Source: Sapria himalayana
Lineage: Eukaryota; Streptophyta; Magnoliopsida; Malpighiales; Rafflesiaceae
Direction: 5' to 3'
Assembly: GCA_029783825.1 (NCBI GenBank)
Contig: JAREIK010001723.1
Location: forward strand, 1,407,257-1,471,256
Length of the DNA stretch: 64,000 bases
Below the pieces are notes generated by a model. It worked only from the letters and a program-made list of their open reading frames with translations, was not told where the DNA came from and ran no database searches. Shown here piece by piece: positions 36,801 through 47,699 of this stretch. The position numbers were made by a program, and so were the translations under genes. The stretch's first letter is position 1, and the number at the start of each line of letters is the position of its first letter.

Positions 36801-37843
36801 AACAACCACTGTTTAGAAACCATACATTAGGAGTAGTTTTTTTGGTTTTTGTTATATAGAACAAGTGTTCTTCAGAGGTTGTGTGATCTACACAACTAGC
36901 ACACTGAGTGTGCTTCAACATGCAGTCCCTAGAAAGATGCCCAAACTTTTTATAGTTTAGGCATTGGTTCTGTTTTCTAAACCAACACTCTTTCTTAGTG
37001 TGGTTTGTTCTCTTGCATATAATGCAAGTGGTATATCAACATTTTTGAGAGACATTGGAGGTTATAGAAAAATAATAATTTTAATTTTGTTTTTATTTTT
37101 AAACACATACATGGAATGGTCTCTTTTATTTTTTGTCTCTGTTGCTTGATCATCTTCCTTCACAGATTAATTCTCCCACTTTGATTGCATGGTTGATTCA
37201 GTAGATAGTTCAGCTCTCTTGAGTAGTCTACTCTCATAAGATTTTAGAGTGTTGAGGGCTTGTTGAGTGGTCAACTTAATCAAGTCCTTTGTCTCCTCTA
37301 TTACTACCACAATAGAATCAAACTTATAAATAATACAAATGAGTAGTTTCTAAACCAATCGAGTTTATGTGATGTTCTCTCTATGTATTTTTAATTGAAT
37401 AACCATATCTAGAAATTGAGTTGAGAACTCAGTAAGAGAATCTGAGTTATTCATCCATAGATTCTCAAAGTCCATTCTTAATGAGTGTAGAAGAGCTCCG
37501 CGGAATTTTTTAACTCCCCGAAACTCTTCTTTAAGAAGATCCCAAGCCTCATTGACTTGAGTACACCCTAACAATTGAGGAAAAATAACATTATTGACTC
37601 CTTGTGGATGAACGATAGTGCCTTAGCATTTAATTTTCTCAACTCTCATTCCTCTAATAATCCTTTTCCTTCCAGAGAAGAGATACTAGTTTGTTATATG
37701 TATCTAGTGACTACAATCTCTCATATATCTTACGATATGAATAGAGTTTTTATTTTAACAAACTAATAATCAAAGTTATCACCATCTAACAAGAGTATAG
37801 GAATGTAATCTGAGCTTGTTGAATTTAGATATTTGGTTGTCAT
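33820..37843 (-). pseudogene. Copia gag-pol polyprotein, inactivated
   Basis: Domains in coding order on the minus strand. Gag starts about 37,843 (MTTKYLNSTSSDYIPILLLD); 37,365-37,574 reads VNEAWDLLKEEF and SLTEFSTQFLDMV. Zinc knuckle near 36,900-36,960 (CLNYKKFGHLSRDC). Protease region WFLNSGCSNHM near 36,800 (usual 'W.LDSGxSxHM'; the catalytic Asp reads Asn). Integrase 36,400-35,600 with HLNYTSLKNHF, IHTDICGPM, then SPQQNGIVERRN. RT near 34,770 with IYVDEII, a change from YVDDII. RNase H near 34,150 with ALSTTEAEYVYAS, ending FTKPLPKKKFEYL near 33,870. Stops and frameshifts occur throughout, so it is not autonomous now. Confidence 0.88.
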
Positions 37844-38079
37844 TCTGTTCAAAAATTTCTTAAGAAATTCGAGTAGAAAAATTGGGAGTTTAGTAGAAAT
37901 CTATGTTATTTATCACAACACCTTCGAATCTAAATAGATCTACACTGGATCTAAAAGGATCCAAGAAAAATGTTTAGGTCAGAATAATTTTTACATAATC
38001 ATTTTATTCTGGAGAAGTTTTTGAATAATCGATTCAAAATAATTTGATCTTAGATAAAACACTCTGCTCTAATACCATT

Positions 38080-38407
38080 TGTTGTATTAGAACAAATTTC
38101 CCTTGCTTCAGCAATGATTACAGAGAAGAGTTTTAAGAAGAAGAGAGTGTCCGAGAAGAAGAATGAGAATCATGATAGATCATCCAGAGAGCAAAACCAC
38201 AATAATCAATAAAAATGACACTCAAATATATCCTTAAAAAAATAGAGTTTATATATGAAGCACGACATCTAATAAAATTAAAACTACTTTTAATAATTGA
38301 CAGTGTTACAGCTGCATTAATTGAATGAGAGACAAAGAGGCTATAAAGGTAATTTCACCAAGTGTGGAGCCCAATAAAGCAAACACAAACAATGCCCAAT
38401 GCCAACA
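38080..38407 (-). repeat. 5' LTR of copia element
   Basis: Pairs with 33,491-33,817. The primer-binding site lies directly inside it. Confidence 0.92.
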
Positions 38408-39133
38408 AAACATTGACAAGAAAAAAAACCAAAGACTTGTTTCCCTTTTCGTCTATGCTAACGCAACTAGAAGTAGAACAAACAAAAGTTTTTGCACTTT
38501 GATTGAAAACTGAAAGAACCAACTTGTATAAATGACTACCAGTGGCCAATTTATTGTTTCAACCAAGCAAAAGCTTGGATGGATGTGTAAACCTATTAGA
38601 AGTGGTTCAAAGAGGTATTTTTCTGGAAGTGAAAAAAAGAACTGGACATAATGTTCTGGTGATGATGGGCGACTCTCTTGGACATTTCAAAGCTATCAAA
38701 TAAGAAAATATTCATATAGCATTCTCCCCCCCCCCCCCAAATTGTAATAGTTGGAAACAGCTGTGCGATATGAGAATAATCACGGCTCTGAAAATGATAC
38801 AAATATTTGTATCCCAAGCTAGATGTTCTTCATTTTTACGAACTTGAGGAGGCGAGAGAGCGTAAGAAGGACCAGGGGTGGAGATTGTGTCAGCATTCTA
38901 TATGGGTTTGTTATGAAGACCCAGCGAACCTGCTTGATGTAGCAAGTTAAGGGTAAGTTTTCTGATATTATGTGTCGCCAAGCTTGATCAAAAATACCTT
39001 TATCAATGTAGAATTAATGATAATAGAAATAGATTTGGATGTAGGTAATGAAGTTAATGATTTGGTCATCAATCTTGTGCAAGCCATGGACACTTTGAAT
39101 GTATCTATACGTCCAACAGAACTAGAAGACTTA

Positions 39134-39952
39134 GGGCCTATTTGATAAACTAAAAAAATTAAGTTTTGAAAAATAAATACTGAAAAAATTAAGTACTGAA
39201 AAATAAATACTAAAAAAATTAAGTGCTAAATTTTATAAGTGTTGAATTTGTATTGTAAAAATATTTGATAAGTTACTGACAATCAAATACTGAAGATAAA
39301 CATATTATTTGATAACTATAAATGCTAAATACTGAAAATTATGTATTTTACATATTTACCCATATTATCATTGTGTAACATATTATCAAAATTAAAAAGA
39401 GTTTCAAATAATTTTTTATTTTTTACTATAATTATTAATTATTATTTAAAATAAAATTATTAGAAACATATCCATAAATAAATCATAATATCCAAAAAAA
39501 GACATTTTAAAAAAATAACCAATATAATCTACACTTTTAAAACTATCCAAACTTTTAATATAACAAATAAAAAGTAATGAGCAACTAGTTGATTTGTTAT
39601 TTACTCTCTTAAATTAATAATAAAAGAGGGTTAAAGTTAGGGTTAGGGTTTGAGGTGGTGGAGAAAGGTGAATGACAATACAGATGTAAAAACTGAACTA
39701 AAGCATGAATGAGAAAATGAAAAAGAAAGAAAAAAAAAGACAAAATGATCACTTAAAAAAATTTGTTTACAAAATTCTCCATTCAATGATAATTAGGCCT
39801 CTACCTACTTATTATTTTCAAAAATTTTGCATTTAAAATTTTCAATTAAGAGATCCCAAAAATTTTTTATCAAACCCATTGAAAAGTTAAAACCATAGAA
39901 AATTTTCATTTTCTATGTTTTGAAAAAATTCACTGGTTTATCAAACAGGCCC
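39134..39952. mobile_element. Tourist-like (PIF/Harbinger) MITE
   Basis: Terminal inverted repeats GGGCCTATTTGATAAAC (left) and GGGCCTGTTTGATAAACC (from the right), flanked by TTA on both sides (39,131-39,133 and 39,953-39,955), the target of PIF/Harbinger elements. 819 bp, AT-rich, no coding. It sits in the last part of the pogo-like gene: TELEDL before it, DENSEEYA after it. A two-unit telomere-like TTAGGG stretch at 39,637-39,650 is incidental. Confidence 0.85.
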
Positions 39953-39989
39953 TTAGTTCATATCAGATGAAAATAGTGAAGAGTATGCA

Positions 39990-40092
39990 CCAAAATTCAA
40001 TTTGTTAAGTGTTTGGTGCACTTTTTTCAAATATTAATTTTAGGGTTTATTTTTTCAATTATTTTGTGGGGAGTGCACAAAACACTATTCTG
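39990..40092. mobile_element. Fragment of Mutator-like element terminus
   Basis: GTTTGGTGCACTTTTTTCAA and an end GTGCACAAAACACTATTCTGCC. Read inward the end is GGCAGAATAGTGTTTTG, fitting the family terminus seen at 25,631-25,653. The other end is missing. Confidence 0.45.
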
Positions 40093-40094
40093 CC

Positions 40095-41985
40095 AACGAA
40101 TAATCTAGTGGGGTGACTAAAAGGAAATGCTAAACCATGTTGCCACCTTGTGCTTTCTGTATTTTTTTACTTGATTTTTTGATCTATAAGCACAATAAGT
40201 GATTCATCTAAGATGTAATATTAATTTCAAAATAAAAATGTATCTTTATAAAATTAGAAGAGTTGATCCAATTATTCCAGAATTAAAACTCATGTAAATG
40301 GCGAGTAAGATACTTTCTTCCTTAATAGATCTTCAAGGAGCCATCTTGATGTATTTTGTGAAAGACTTAATGCATGTTCTCCACTTGGGCCAGGTAAATC
40401 TTTTTTCGCTTCATTTATATATCTTCATGGTTTTTTAAAGATTTTCCTAGTAAAACATTCATCTTTCCTTTCTTTTTTTTTTGTCAAAATGCAACATGGT
40501 TTCTTATTATATATGCATTGTGATATGTGAATCAGATGAATCATTATGATATGTGAATTATTATGACATTCAAACTTTTGGAAAGCCTTTGGTTTTTTTG
40601 AAAGCCAAAGTGCATTCTTTTATAAGTTATTTAAGAGTAGTCTAAATGCTTACATAAAAGATGATGATAGGATGCCAGATGATGATGTTTCAAAATTTAC
40701 TAAAAATTATTAATCAAATCTAGAAGATATACAATGAAATCCCAATTTTTTTTAGCTAGAAAAAATAGTACAGAAAATCAAAAAAAAAAAATATAAGAGT
40801 ATGAAAAAATAATTAGTCATTGAGTACTTATGTTTCATTATGTGACAATGTATGTAACCAATATTCAATGAGGATTGATGAATGCTCTTATTTCATGGTC
40901 TTTGGAATTATGCTATTATGTAGTAAAAGAGGCATGTACTTTAATGATGATAGTTCATAATTTTTGGTGACTAGAGTTATTCTCTCTTCTCTTTTTAGCT
41001 TATTTTTACTTATTAACACAAAAAAATTGAATTTTGAGTGTTTATATGTATATTTTCATCTTTTACTTCTTTTTTAATATTGACTCAATTTGTTACAGAA
41101 AAATATTTTATTAGGATTACTTTTGTGCAAAAATTGAATCATCATGCTAAGAAGATTAAAGTTGAATTATGATGACTTAGTAATCATTTGTTTTGAAATC
41201 CAAGTGAATGATCCCTGCCAAGTAAATAGACATATATATGTATCTTTATGCATGTGTGTGTGTATATATATATATATGTATGTATGTATGTATAGAGTCA
41301 AAGTTGGGTAGTTTTATATAAGTGGCTATAATTCTGAATACAAACATACAAAAGAAAATCATGGAGAGAATTTGGAAAAAAACAACAAATGGCATATTTG
41401 AAGCCAAGTTGTGAGAGGAGTTTTATTATTTCTAGGGGAATTTGAATGAAAGATAAGAACACACAAAGGGAAGAACAAATAAATGATAAAAAACAAAAAC
41501 AGAAATGATTATGAATTAAAAAAAAAGAAGGCAAAACTCAAAAAACAAAAGAATGGGAGGTGCTAAGAACCTTACAAGGGAGAGGAACATTAAAAAGAGA
41601 TCACTAAAAATAAAGAGACAACAAAAAACGCAAAGGGTGAATTCATGAAGAGACAACATTGGCACGAAGAGATGAGACTTCACTTAAAAAAAGAGAGAAA
41701 GTCCTATCAATCATTTCTTTTCCATTAGTTTTTTTTTTATTTTGTATTTTGTTTTTGTTTTATTTTGTTTCAAATTGTTAAAAAATGAATAAAGCAAAAT
41801 CTTATGGTAACATGAATCTAAATATGGGATAAGTGTATTTATGCTAGGATTGGTGTGTCTTAGTTGTGTGTAATATTAAAGGTAGTAATTTAAAAAAAAT
41901 GTTCTTTTGTTCATCCAAATATGTTTATTGTTTCATTTTTATTATTCTTGGCTAATATAAATAAAAAAAAATTCTAATAATATAT
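40095..41985. other. AT-rich intergenic
   Basis: No gene recognised. A (TG)n/(TA)n microsatellite lies at 41,253-41,294. A 33-codon frame at 40,301 followed by GTAAATC could be an exon fragment, but nothing supports it. Confidence 0.5.
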
Positions 41986-41989
41986 TTAG

Positions 41990-44840
41990 AAAGTTTAATA
42001 TTACTAGATCAATGTTGGATAATGATTATTTAACAATCATAATTATGAAAGGGTTAAATTATTGATTTATAAGTAATATACAAATATTTTGTTTCCATCA
42101 CAAAACCTAAAGAACAAATGTTTTAAAATGTATTCTTTTTACTCTATTAAAATAGAAATATATTAATCTAGATAAACAATTTTAAAAACATATTATATTT
42201 GAAAAAAAATGCATATTAAATTCAAAGTTTTAGCAGACAATTTTAAGAATTGTCATGACTCATATAATTTTTCTCTGTAATACAAAGTTATGGTACCGAG
42301 AATTGTCTTGGCTCATGCATTTTGTCTCTATAACTAAAAGTTGCGACACTAAGAATAGTCACGGCTCTAGTCCTTTCTTAAGAGAAAAAAGTCATGGTCT
42401 TAGAAATTGTCACAAATCGACTACATGATCTGTGTAATTCTCTAAAGCCAAAAGTTAAGGCACTAGAGAAAAGTCATGACATTTACTATAGTATTTTAGC
42501 TCTATAATGAGAAAGTCATAACACTTAAAGATTCCATGGCTTTTAGCACTAATGAAACACTAGGTTGCTACAATGTAAATTTAATGTCGTAGTCATAAAA
42601 AAATATTCTAACCTAGTATGACTAACTCCAAAAATGTTTCAAAACTAAAAAGAATATATTGCATAGTGAAATGATTGTATCAATGAGATGATAGAGTAAT
42701 ACCATAGAAAGATTACCATGACTATTTGTGTGGAGCTTCAACTAAGAATAGACTCCAAAACTACTCTATAAGTTCATGGAGGTGTAAAAAAGTCTTAACA
42801 TAAGGAATAGTAAATATTTACATGACTTTTTTTCCTCCCCTCCTACTCATCAAATCCATCAAGTCTTACATTTCACAAAAATAATCACCAACCTCACTAT
42901 TGTTCATCATATTTTATTCAAAACAACAATATTAAGAAATGGTTCCATTTTAAACCTTTTTCCAAAAAAATACATAATACATAGTCACTAAAATAACTAG
43001 TTTTATTTAGTATCTAGCATACCAAATAAACTCATAGATTAAAATGATTGATCATCCCTAAAAAATTAATTCTCATCTATTAAATTATAACTTTTCATCT
43101 ATCCTACATAAGTGTTAGTTACAACTTAGTCTGAGTATTATAAAGTATCTAAATGGTGAAGCTATATTTTTTATGGACATGTAAATTATTCATGATAGGA
43201 TTTGAGTTCCATAACTAAATTTATAGGTGAGAAAATTGTGCAAAATAATGTGTATAAGTGGATACATCATATTTTATTTCATCATACTATACATAAAAAA
43301 AGTCTTGGGTTGCCTCCAAAGTAGTATTATATTTAATATCTATAACTAGACCATCAAAGGGGTATTATCTCCTTCAGTTATCTAAACTATTTAGGCTACT
43401 TTTGTTATTTAATGTCTCATTTTCATTTTTCATCCTAACTTTCTTCCAGTGTTGAATCATATTTTATACTTTGTTTTTTAGGGCTTCATTCTTTTCTTTC
43501 TCTTTCTTAGGATGACATATCATTTTTGATCGCTATGACTTTTTGGCTTTCATATTTGTCTTCATTATCCCTAGATGCCATGACTTTTGTGATTATGTCT
43601 ATGTTTGCACTACTAGTATATTCTCTCAATCCTTTACAAGATTTTCTACATATAATTGTGAAAAGAAATTAGGCATTTCATTTTCATTTTCTTCCTCTCT
43701 AGAGTACTCTTCTTTGGAGCTTTCTAAAGTCACGATTAATAAGAATGCCATGACTTCATAGTAATCACTCTTGTAAATCTCAACTTCACTTTTATAGAAC
43801 CATATTTCCTATTCTATATCACATTTCTCATATTCATCAGAGTTGTAGTCTTCTATGAAATCTTTCCACTCAAAGTCTACCTTTTGTTGCCTTTATGGGT
43901 GGAAGAGGTTATCTATCTTTCAAGATTATGTTTAATCAACATCTAGACTTTGCATGCCTTTGTAAATATTAAATTATACTTACTCTTTGCCTATGTGAAG
44001 CATGAAATCTATATTACCGACATTAAAGAGTGACTATCTAGTGGCTAAAAATGATCATCCTAAAATTAATAAAGCATGTTTATCTTCCTCTATATCAAAC
44101 ACCATAAAATCCATAAGAAAATTAAATATAATAACCTTAACAAACACATCTTAAATAGAACCCTTTGGGTACTTTGTTTATTGATTGACCATTTGTTGTG
44201 AGAGAGAAGTTGGAGTGATCTTACCAAGGCTCAGTCTTTGTGCTAGTAAAAATGGCCTCAAGTTGACACTCGATCTCAAATCACATAGTGCCTTTAAAAA
44301 TGTGTATTTCTCAATTATATAAGTTATCATAAACCTTTTTGGATCCTTCAACTTCCTTTAATTTTTTTTGAATAATTACACTATATTTCTATATCTTATT
44401 CATAATTTCAAACATCTCCAATTTTCTATTACTTCTCATGATATTCTTCATGAGTTTTACATAGTTTAACATTTGAGACAATACTTTAGAAAATTAGATA
44501 TTTACTTTATGAAACATATTCAGTAACTACTCAAACTATTTAACCAATTTTTCATTTCAAAAATATTATGAAAAAGAAAGGTTTAAAGGAAAATTACCTT
44601 AATATCATACTCAATCATATAAGTCTTTCTAATGCTTCGGGTAATCTCTATTCTCCTCTATTACTCTTTCTTCGTCTATCACCACTAGAAGGTTGAGCTA
44701 GGATTCTTTTTATTTGGTGTCATGACTTTAGAAATATCACCGTATTGGGGGAATGAATTTCAAAAATATCACGGTAGGAGGCATGACTTTTGGAAAATTC
44801 ATGATATTATCAATTCTAGTCTCTATATTTTAGCTTCTTT
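41990..44840 (-). mobile_element. Second Athila-like gypsy remnant
   Basis: 42,240-42,840 repeats the AAGTCATGAC-rich LTR style of 4,320-5,100. Near 43,300 is the plus-strand word GGGTTGCCTCCAAAGTAG, the reverse complement of the post-pol motif. The protease region (44,040-44,560) follows. RT and integrase are missing between them. A CACTA terminus abuts its 5' side at 44,841. Confidence 0.55.
44030..44560 (-). pseudogene. Gypsy gag/protease remnant
   Basis: Minus-strand translation gives LSQMLNYVKLMKNIM and NRKLEMFE near 44,420-44,490, matching 'xxQMPxYxKFMKEIxxxKRKL'. Then CDLRSSVNLRPFLLAQRLSL with GKITPTS near 44,205-44,285. This matches 'CDLGASVNLMPLSxxxxLGLGxxxPT', the retropepsin active-site region. 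The catalytic Asp is kept but Gly is changed to Arg. FDIEEDKHALLILG and SFLATR near 44,045-44,100 match 'LDMExDxxxPLILGRPFLATG'. Stops and frameshifts make it inactive. Confidence 0.8.
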
Positions 44841-46005
44841 CACTATAAGAAAATATCGATTTAACTAGGGAAAATTAGCTAGTGATCAATCTCTAGCTAA
44901 TTTGCAAGGGATTAGCTAGGAAATAGCAAGGGATTGATGATTTTTTTATGAAAAAAATAACAACGGATTAGCGACCGATTAGCGAAAATTTCCGTCCCTA
45001 ATCCATCTCTAAATCCCCACTTTTCTTGAATGGAAGTTATGAAACTTCTCCGTCGCTAAAATCTCCACTTTTCTTGAACGGAAGTTTCAAACATTTTTCA
45101 TTGTTAATTCATCGCTAAATCCATCACTAAAAAATTTTCGAAAATTCCACTAAAGAAAAGTGGGGATTTTAGCGATGGATTTAACAATGGATTAGCGACA
45201 AAAAATGTTCGGAACTTACATTAAAGAAAAGCAGAGATTTTAGCGACGGAAAATTTTCGTAACTTTCGTTCAAGAAAAGTGGGGATTTTAGCGATGGATT
45301 AGGGACAGAAAATTTTCGTAACTTCCACTCAAGAAAAGCAGAGATTTTAGTGATAGATATTGCGATGGAATATTCCTCGCTAATAAAAGTCTGAAATTAG
45401 TGACGGATTTAGTGAAAGATTTTCCTTAGCTAATTTTTAGCGATGGAATTAGCGACATATTTTCCATTTCTAATAGAATCTATGATTTAGCGACCAAATT
45501 AGCGACAGATTTTCCATTGCGAATAAAATCCATAATTTAGCGATGGATTTAGTGACGGATTTTCCCTTGCAAATAAAATCCATGATTTAGTGATGGATTT
45601 AACGATGGATTTTCCCTTGCTAATAAAATCCTTGATTTAGCGATGAATTTTCCATTGTTAATAAAATTAGTAATTTAGCTACAAATTTAGCAACGGATTT
45701 TCCCTAGCTAATAAAATTCGTATTTTAACTACAGATTTAGCGAGCGAATATCCCTAGCTAATAAAATCCATAAATTAGTGATGGATTTAGCGATAGAATT
45801 TCCGTAGAAAATAAAATCCTTAATTTTGTGACGGATTTAGGGACGGAATTTCCCTAACTTATAAAATTTATAATTTAGCAATGACTTTAGCGATGAATTT
45901 TCTCGAACTAATAAAATCCATAATATAGCGACAAATTTTCCCTAACTTATAAAATCCATAATTTAGCTACGGATTTAGCGATGGTATTTCTCTAGCTAAT
46001 ATTTA
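44841..46005 (+). mobile_element. CACTA transposon terminus with subterminal repeats
   Basis: Starts CACTATAAGAAAATATCG, close to the plant En/Spm end CACTACAAGAAAA. The following 1.15 kb is made of TTAGCGACGGA-type words. 44,995-45,100 and 45,215-45,305 are inverted copies (AATCCCCACTTTTCTTGAA versus TTCAAGAAAAGTGGGGATT), forming a large hairpin. From 45,380 to 46,005 about ten units of roughly 50 bp repeat GCTAATAAAATCCATAATTT and AGCGACGGATTT. Such repeats bind the element's own transposase in En/Spm. Whether the CACTA genes at 54.5-60.3 kb belong to this end is not proven. Confidence 0.8.
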
Positions 46006-47500
46006 ATTATATAATTTTTTTTATTTATTATTTATTTTAATATTTTATTTAATTTTGTTTATTAAATTTATGTTATTGCTCTATAGATGAGCAATCCTTA
46101 AAACACACATTCTTCTCGTAAAATCAATAAAAAATGATATTATAAATAATTATATAACTATTTCATGATGTATTAATTTTTTTAAAAATTATACAAAATT
46201 TTATTAAAAAATTTTTAATTAAGAAACTAAATAATTTAGATTATAGTAACATTAAATAATTAATTCAATAAGTATAATAATTTTTTCGATAATTTAAAAT
46301 TTTAATTAACATACATTAAAATTTCTACTAATTTAAATGTAAATTAATTCATTGAATGATAAAATAAAAAATATTTTCAAAAATATCTGAATTAATGAAT
46401 AAACTAGTAAATATTATATTATTATAAATATTAAAAAAATTTAATGATTATAGAAAACTTTTAAAAAAATTAATACTTCAAATCTTGAAATATAATAAAA
46501 ATATAATTTTTTCAATAAAGTTAAAAGAAAAGAAAATAATAATTATAAATAAATTTATAGATGCTTAATCATTCTAAAATTTATAAAAATTAAATAATTG
46601 AGTAATTTTTTACAATTAGCTTTTAACATTAAATTTTTATTAAAATAATAAATATAAATTTTTTTAATTATCTTCTCACTTTAAGTAATTTTTTGAATAT
46701 TAACAATTATTAATTATATCAAATTATATGAAATTTTGTGCGTTTAAAATTATTTCATATTATCTTTGTAAAAATTAATATGAATTCTTAAAAATTTATA
46801 ATCATAAAATATAAATTTTTATAGATTTTATAATATTAAGAGTATTTTATAACTTTTAGGCGAGTGGCTAGAAGACAAACTATCTTTTCATTTATGTATT
46901 ATTATATGAAGTTTGTTAATTTCGTACCTATTTGATATTTTTTTTAAGGCAAACCATATTTTTTTATTGTTTATATATTTATTGTTTAATTAATATTATA
47001 ATAAAAAATTGTAAGGTATTTGTTTTTCATTTGTACCTTGCTACATGCACATTAATTTTGTTGAAAATTTGTGATAGCAAATAAAATTAATGAGTATTAT
47101 TCTTTATTTAATGTTTTAATAATTAAAAATATAAATATTAACCTAAAATATACATTCGCTCTCTCGACTCAATGCGTCTCTAACAGTAACAGAGCCGAAT
47201 TCCTCCTCATTCCGCCATTATCTCTCGACACTGATTCAACTAAAATTAATTCGAGGTTTAAGTTTTAATTTGTTATTGATTTGAGGTAAGTTCATCGATT
47301 ATCTTGAATTGCTTAATGAAAGAGTAAACATTTTTATTCTATTTTTTTGTTTCCGAAGTTTTTCTTTAATCACCATACGGTATGTTTGGATTTCTTATAT
47401 AAACTTATTCGTATAAATGATTCATGCACTTGTGATATAATGCATTGTCATTGTGTGGATTATAATAGTGACCGTATACTAAAACAATATATAAACAGTA
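46006..47500. other. AT-rich, no gene recognised
   Basis: Extremely AT-rich, possibly interior of the CACTA element. A less AT-rich patch lies at 47,155-47,240 with no identifiable product. Confidence 0.4.
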
Positions 47501-47694
47501 TATATACTTAGGTTTGCCGACTTGATATCTACAAAAATAGTACACATCAATATGCATATGTATTTTATACATAACTAGTGTACATACTTAGGTATGCCGA
47601 CTTGATATTTACAAAAATAGTATACATCAATATGCATGTGTATTTTATACATAACTAGTATACATACTTAGGTATGCCGACTTGATATCTACAA
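47501..47694. repeat. 80-bp tandem repeat, 2.4 copies
   Basis: ACTTAGGTWTGCCGACTTGAT recurs at 47,507, 47,587 and 47,667, an exact 80-bp period, with a few substitutions between copies. Confidence 0.9.
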
Positions 47695-47699
47695 AAAAT

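Larger units (their letters stand above)
33491..38407 (-). mobile_element. Full-length Ty1/copia retrotransposon, 4.9 kb
   Basis: Bounded by two ~327-bp LTRs (33,491-33,817 and 38,080-38,407), both TGTTGTATTAGAAC...GCCAACA on the plus strand, differing at very roughly 15% of positions by eye. The flanks AACCA and AAACA are a 5-bp target duplication with one change. The minus strand has TGGTATTAGAGCAGAG just inside the 5' LTR (initiator-Met primer site, about 38,063-38,078) and a purine-rich AAGTGAGAAAGAT before the 3' LTR. It lies inside the pogo-like gene, between PSEDILT and DKKKNQR, so the host reading resumes after it. Confidence 0.93.
32280..40000 (+). pseudogene. Pogo/Tigger-like DDE transposase, split by three insertions
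   Basis: The gene reads in order through the gaps. 32,435-32,585: GRYIKLEDMLCIWIDNMRS, a CENP-B/Tc5-type HTH domain. 33,225-33,490: HRGLP, LHGE, then YDLENVYNMDEIGLFF, which carries the 'xxYNMDETGLFYR' motif with the first catalytic Asp, and PSEDILT. 38,408-38,800: DKKKNQRLVSLFVYANAT, CTLIEN, YQWPIY, FNQAKAWMDV, KWFKE, then PPPPNCNSWKQLCDM and ITALK, the 'FPPNCTSWKQPCDMGIIAALKKRY' block. 39,020-39,125: NEVNDLVINLVQAMDTLNVS and TELEDL. 39,956-39,995: DENSEEYA. In such proteins the DDE_1 domain cuts and joins DNA. Besides the insertions there are frameshifts, stops and a 40-bp duplication at 33,226-33,290. Confidence 0.85.

Noticed and set aside
39636..39652. Telomere-like TTAGGG motif
   Set aside because: Only two units inside a MITE; no array.
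44841..46005. CRISPR-like array
   Set aside because: Repeats are diverged, contiguous and plant CACTA-type; this is eukaryotic DNA without cas genes.
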